From positions 1 to 64,000 of the forward strand of contig ONAV01000002.1 in assembly GCA_900315925.1 (NCBI GenBank): a stretch of 64,000 nucleotides of DNA, in the 5' to 3' direction. Both the position numbers and the translations under genes were made by a program. The notes beneath the pieces were generated by a model. That model saw only the letters and a program-made list of their open reading frames with translations. It had not been told where the DNA came from and searched no databases. Of this stretch, positions 60,866 through 64,000 are shown piece by piece. Numbering within the stretch: the stretch's first letter is position 1; each line of letters starts with the position of its first letter. The stretch is from an uncultured Selenomonadales bacterium (GTDB taxonomy: Bacteria; Bacillota; Negativicutes; Acidaminococcales; Acidaminococcaceae).

Positions 60866-61819
60866 TTACATTTTACGTTTGCTTTTTTTGGCGCCGGTTC
60901 CGCCCAGCTGCAACGTTTCCACAGGTTTTTGGTTTGAAAGGTTTAAACTAACCGGTGAATTAGATCCGTCACTAACCGTTTTATTTTTGTTTTTTTCGTC
61001 AACCATAACGTACTGTACTCTTGTTTCCCAGGAAGGAATTTTCATCGCCTTTCCTAACGCTGCGCCATCTATAGCACAATAACGGACATCCGCTTCTGTG
61101 CCCTCACGGATATCATCCCTGTGGCCATCATACTGATACGTTGTAATCTTAAAAACACCGTCCACATCCCCCAAAGACTTGATTTCCTGCCGCAAACAAT
61201 CCACATCATGAAACTCCATGCCAAGGCCGTAATTCAAATCATGGGACAAACCGTTTTCAACATACGATCCAGATAAATCTATTCTGCAAAATTCTTGTTC
61301 CGTAATTTCTCCTGAATTTAATTTGTTCAATGCTTTCTGTAATGGAGCAGTACACTTTCCCGGAAAATCACGTAGATCATATCCATCAAAACTGTCATAC
61401 AAATTTGTATCCAAAACTACGGCTGTAACAATACGTTCTTCAGAATAATTAACGCTGTTTTCCAAAAAACACACCTCCTGCTCCTTATTGCATTCAACAG
61501 GCGGAAAGTAACGGTTTTTAATGTTTTCTGCTTCTTCGTTACTTTTCTTACGCATAGTGTCTGATTCTTTAGCCGTAATCAGCTCCGCCATCTGTAATGC
61601 ACTAATTGCACCGTTCATATTGCAACGGAACGTTAGACAGTCTTCCCTTGTCCTGTCATAAATAAAATATTCGCTGTAATAATCTTTTTCCGCTCTTTGT
61701 TTGAATTCCCGAAGATTCTGATCAAGCATGTAGCTTTCAATTTTTAGCAATGCATTAAAACATCTTATGCCCTTTTTCTCATTCTTGACTTTCGAGGTTA
61801 CGTTCTTACCATTGACCAT
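60866..61819 (-). CDS. Unknown protein sharing a basic C-terminal tail with the ArdC-like protein
   Basis: 317 residues from the ATG at 61819 (AAGGA seven bases upstream; the frame opens at 61888). No recognised domain; moderately acidic, with DLRDFPGKCTAPLQKALNKLNSGEITEQEF and LNYGLGMEFHDVDCLRQEI. It contains an internal part with ATYQYDGHRDDIREGTEADV-like sequence. The end KPVETLQLGGTGAKKSKRKM aligns with the end of the ArdC-like protein, hinting at a shared export signal or partner. Confidence 0.65.
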   Translation of the reverse strand: MVNGKNVTSKVKNEKKGIRCFNALLKIESYMLDQNLREFKQRAEKDYYSEYFIYDRTREDCLTFRCNMNGAISALQMAELITAKESDTMRKKSNEEAENIKNRYFPPVECNKEQEVCFLENSVNYSEERIVTAVVLDTNLYDSFDGYDLRDFPGKCTAPLQKALNKLNSGEITEQEFCRIDLSGSYVENGLSHDLNYGLGMEFHDVDCLRQEIKSLGDVDGVFKITTYQYDGHRDDIREGTEADVRYCAIDGAALGKAMKIPSWETRVQYVMVDEKNKNKTVSDGSNSPVSLNLSNQKPVETLQLGGTGAKKSKRKM

Positions 61820-61930
61820 GACGTATTCCTTTCTAATTTTGTCTGGCAACGCATTTTTTGTGTTCACGCAACTCTTTATACCTGTCACGGTTTAAGCAGC
61901 CCTTAAAAACAAAATTTGGGCTTTTTACGG

Positions 61931-63334
61931 CTATGTCTGCGTATCTCTGCTGTATAACTTTTTATAGCGATCCTGGCAATCACAGTACGTCATAATGGTT
62001 CGACCGGTACTGTCTTTATCTTCGTAGATGCCTTTGCCATGGCATTTAGGGCAATGTTCGCGGTAGACCGGTATGTAACGTACCCATGTCAGTTCGGTCA
62101 GGAAATTTTGCGGCATTTTTATAAACCGTTCCTTTGTTTCTTCGTTCTTGACATGTTCTGCGTACTTCGCAGCAGCCGTGGCCAGATCGTAGGGATCTAT
62201 CCTATGCAGATAGACCATTTCTCTGAAAATCTTTTTGATCACAGCCAGTTTACCGGCACGCCTTGGGTAGTTTTCCCTGAACATCTGGAATACCGTTTCC
62301 AGTTCGCTTTCCGGCATTGCAACATTTTCTTTTGAACCGTCCATCCAACCATCCAGCGACTGACTTTCGTCCTGGACAGGATCACCTGTCTGCGTAGACG
62401 GTTCTTCCGGATGATCTGCGTCCGTTTTTGCACTTTCTTCTATAGTACGCGCGTTCACGCGTGTTATATTATTATTACTATCTACTGCACTCTTTAAACT
62501 ACTTATATCTTCGTTGGATGGATGGTTGGATAAAAGAATATCTTTATCTTTATCTATCTCTATCTCTTTATGCTCGTCACTATTTTGCACATTTTTGCAC
62601 AATGTGACGCTCGTATCAGTTGTTGAATCGTCTAAACCCAGAGCTGTAGCGGCCTCAAGGCTATTTTTGACCTTTTGACTACCATTTTCTGGAGCGGGCA
62701 TATTAGGAATTATTCCTATCTTGCCACTTTCGGAAGCGGGCATATTAGGAATCATTCCTGTTTTGCCCTCGTTACACTCCGTTACAGTTCCGTTACAATG
62801 TAACGCGTCACTTTTTGTTACCTCGTCGTTACACTCTGTTACATCTCCGTTACAATGTAACGCTTCCTGTTTCGTAACTTCGGTATCAGATTGTGGATCG
62901 GACTTATCCTCTGCAGCTGGAAGTAATTTTTGAGAAGCAGCTTCAAGCTGTTTCTGCTCTTCTAGTTTCCGGTTTTCCCGCATCCGCCGTACCCGTTCCG
63001 CCGACTCGCTTTCTGATCCGGTCATCTTCACTGCGTCCGGAAGGAAGAAATCCCCGTTTTTGCAGTCTTCCAAAAGATTCATCATTCTAAGCATGCTGAC
63101 GGTCATCTTCACCGCATTGACATCTTCATCCAGCGTTAGGGCCAGTTCTTCTTCCGGAGTGCTTTCAATGTTTTCATAGTAAATGACGCCTTCTGTTTCC
63201 GTGGCGATGGTCAGCATTTCCAGAAAGATCAGCGCATATACTTCCCCGCCAGGAAGCTGCCTCATCTTTTTGATCGTCTTTTGCTTGAAGAACTCCTTTT
63301 TGAGTTTCAGCCAGTAATATTTTTTGTTCGCCAT
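61931..63334 (-). CDS. Replication protein with replisome-organizer N-terminal domain
   Basis: 467 residues. The N-terminal ~120 residues (YYWLKLKKEFFKQKTIKKMRQLPGGEVYALIFLEML) match the Rep_Org_N type found in plasmid and phage initiators. The middle (about 150-330) is low-complexity and holds repeats of 19 and 14 residues. The C-terminal part contains FQMFRENYPRRAGKLAVIKKIF and a zinc-finger-like CPKCHGKGIYEDKDS ... YCDC. The coding repeats double as DNA iterons (62694-62884). Just upstream of ssb products and probably expressed with them. Confidence 0.85.
   Translation of the reverse strand: MANKKYYWLKLKKEFFKQKTIKKMRQLPGGEVYALIFLEMLTIATETEGVIYYENIESTPEEELALTLDEDVNAVKMTVSMLRMMNLLEDCKNGDFFLPDAVKMTGSESESAERVRRMRENRKLEEQKQLEAASQKLLPAAEDKSDPQSDTEVTKQEALHCNGDVTECNDEVTKSDALHCNGTVTECNEGKTGMIPNMPASESGKIGIIPNMPAPENGSQKVKNSLEAATALGLDDSTTDTSVTLCKNVQNSDEHKEIEIDKDKDILLSNHPSNEDISSLKSAVDSNNNITRVNARTIEESAKTDADHPEEPSTQTGDPVQDESQSLDGWMDGSKENVAMPESELETVFQMFRENYPRRAGKLAVIKKIFREMVYLHRIDPYDLATAAAKYAEHVKNEETKERFIKMPQNFLTELTWVRYIPVYREHCPKCHGKGIYEDKDSTGRTIMTYCDCQDRYKKLYSRDTQT
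62694..62884. repeat. Iteron-like repeats inside the rep gene (candidate origin)
   Basis: Two 57-bp direct repeats (62771-62827, 62828-62884), each with several GTTACA boxes and one GTTACAATGTAAC palindrome, preceded by two 42-bp repeats starting GCGGGCATATTAGGAAT (62694 and 62736). Lengths are multiples of three, so the frame is kept. Iterons within the initiator gene are known for theta plasmids and phages. Confidence 0.7.
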
Positions 63335-63346
63335 ATTCCGCCTCTG

Positions 63347-63760
63347 TTAAAAGTTTTCGTCTTCCGGGAAACCCTCTGGCAACAATCCCCTGTAATCGTT
63401 TTCCGGCATATCTTCCGGGATAGGAACCATATCCGGATCATCGTCATCTTTTTGCGGGTAATCAATCAGCGTAATGTTGCTGCCGACAATCTGCATGTTT
63501 TTGATGTTCTGTCCGTTCTCGTTGGTCAGGAACGTCCGGATCCGTCCTTCGATGATGGCCCGGCTTCCCTTCCGGCAATATTTTTGGATATAGTCAGGGG
63601 ATTTGTAAAAGACGATGTTCGGAAAATCAGCTTCATATTCGCCGGTTTCCTTATTTTTCCATGTCCGCGTCACCGCCAGCGTAATATACGCCTTTGTGGT
63701 ATCCCCTGTTTTGATTGTCGGATCTTTAGTCAGCCGACCGTAAAGTTTGACACTGTTCAT
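63347..63760 (-). CDS. ssb: Single-stranded DNA-binding protein
   Basis: 137 residues. OB fold: MNSVKLYGRLTKDPTIKTG, AYITLAVTRTWKNKETGEYEADF, VFYKSPDYIQKYCRKGSRAIIEGRIRT. The C-terminal tip is acidic (GFPEDENF) but lacks the usual DDDIPF. Start ATG at 63760 with GAGGAG upstream; the longer frame to 63865 has no support. Accompanies rep, as on many conjugative elements. Confidence 0.92.
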   Translation of the reverse strand: MNSVKLYGRLTKDPTIKTGDTTKAYITLAVTRTWKNKETGEYEADFPNIVFYKSPDYIQKYCRKGSRAIIEGRIRTFLTNENGQNIKNMQIVGSNITLIDYPQKDDDDPDMVPIPEDMPENDYRGLLPEGFPEDENF

Positions 63761-63914
63761 ACTGGATGCTCCTCTCGGTTGATATTTTTTCGATATTCTG
63801 TTTTTTATATTTATTTTCCAGATACCAGGAAGCGAAGATAGAGGCAATTTCATGCTTTCCCTCAACTGACAGGCTGCCGGTTACCTGGATGTTTTTAAAA
63901 GTTTTGGTTTTCAT
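63726..63914 (-). CDS. Small protein overlapping ssb start
   Basis: 62 residues: KTFKNIQVTGSLSVEGKHEIASIFASWYLENKYKK, then a polar tail. No family known. AAGGA lies before the ATG at 63914; its end overlaps the ssb start by about 35 bases, which suggests translational coupling. Upstream DNA (63915-64000) is AT-rich and would contain the promoter. Confidence 0.55.
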   Translation of the reverse strand: MKTKTFKNIQVTGSLSVEGKHEIASIFASWYLENKYKKQNIEKISTERSIQYEQCQTLRSAD

Positions 63915-64000
63915 GGCGTCCTTATTATTGACTTCAATACCCTTTATAGCTTGTGATATAATTAATTATTATTGCATTGTTATGACATGATTTATATTCA

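Larger units (their letters stand above)
24440..64000. mobile_element. Integrated conjugative element or integrated plasmid (right end outside window)
   Basis: From about 24.4-24.7 kb the content changes: lower GC, relaxase, oriT, a Trb-type T4SS, topoisomerase III, toxin-antitoxin loci, ParA, antirestriction, Rep and SSB. The left junction lies in 24313-24728, where I see only a GTGCGCC/GGCGCAC hairpin (24558-24578) and a terminator, no tRNA and no obvious att repeat. No tyrosine or large serine integrase is in the window. A low-GC native conjugative plasmid integrated by recombination is an alternative. Confidence 0.85.

Overview
The window looks like a diderm Firmicute of the class Negativicutes, probably Acidaminococcaceae; the genus is inference. 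The chromosomal half has a Firmicute-type block (smc, ftsY, ylxM, ffh, rpsP, khpA, ylqD, rimM, trmD, rplS, lepB, rbgA, rnhB, yraN, comM). The other half encodes a YadA-type trimeric autotransporter with an SLH domain, a combination that needs an outer membrane and fits Negativicutes.

Chromosome, about 1-24,400, all genes on the minus strand: a partial peptide-binding lipoprotein, an S4-domain protein, an L,D-transpeptidase, two small unknowns, a methyltransferase-STAS fusion, a carboxylesterase, then the ribosome/secretion/division block running from alkA, a DEAD-box helicase, smc and ftsY down to comM. Two copies of a 137-bp imperfect palindromic repeat flank the helicase gene. A consensus-like promoter precedes ylxM-ffh.

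Mobile element, about 24,450 to beyond 64,000, lower in GC: an integrated conjugative element or integrated plasmid. It begins with a MobA/MobL relaxase and an oriT-like array of hairpins ending in an IncQ-like nic sequence. A Trb/VirB type IV secretion operon follows (trbF-G-I, traG, a traD-like gene, trbB-C-D-E, then trbJ, trbL, an M23-peptidase-TrbL fusion and a TraF-type peptidase). An XRE repressor and a lipoprotein are transcribed against it. Next come topoisomerase III, a second VirB9-like protein, a type III (RNA-antitoxin) toxin-antitoxin locus, a serine recombinase, a RelB/DinJ-PIN module, RadC, a ParA partition cluster, a full trimeric autotransporter with three truncated N-terminal cassettes in alternating orientation, an ArdC-like antirestriction protein, a Rep-organizer-type replication protein with iteron-like internal repeats, and SSB. 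The right end and any integrase lie outside the window.

How it fits together: a 17-bp palindrome related to TATCATAAAATATGATA lies in front of the relaxase, the T4SS operon, the XRE repressor and the recombinase, suggesting one repressor controls the element. Rep, SSB, ParA and TopB suggest that the excised or circular form can replicate and segregate; ArdC would protect DNA entering a recipient. The most interesting points are the autotransporter cassette locus, the type III TA locus, the lipoprotein sharing a C-terminal tail with the TrbJ-like protein, the M23-TrbL fusion, and a C-terminal tail shared by ArdC and a neighbouring unknown protein.
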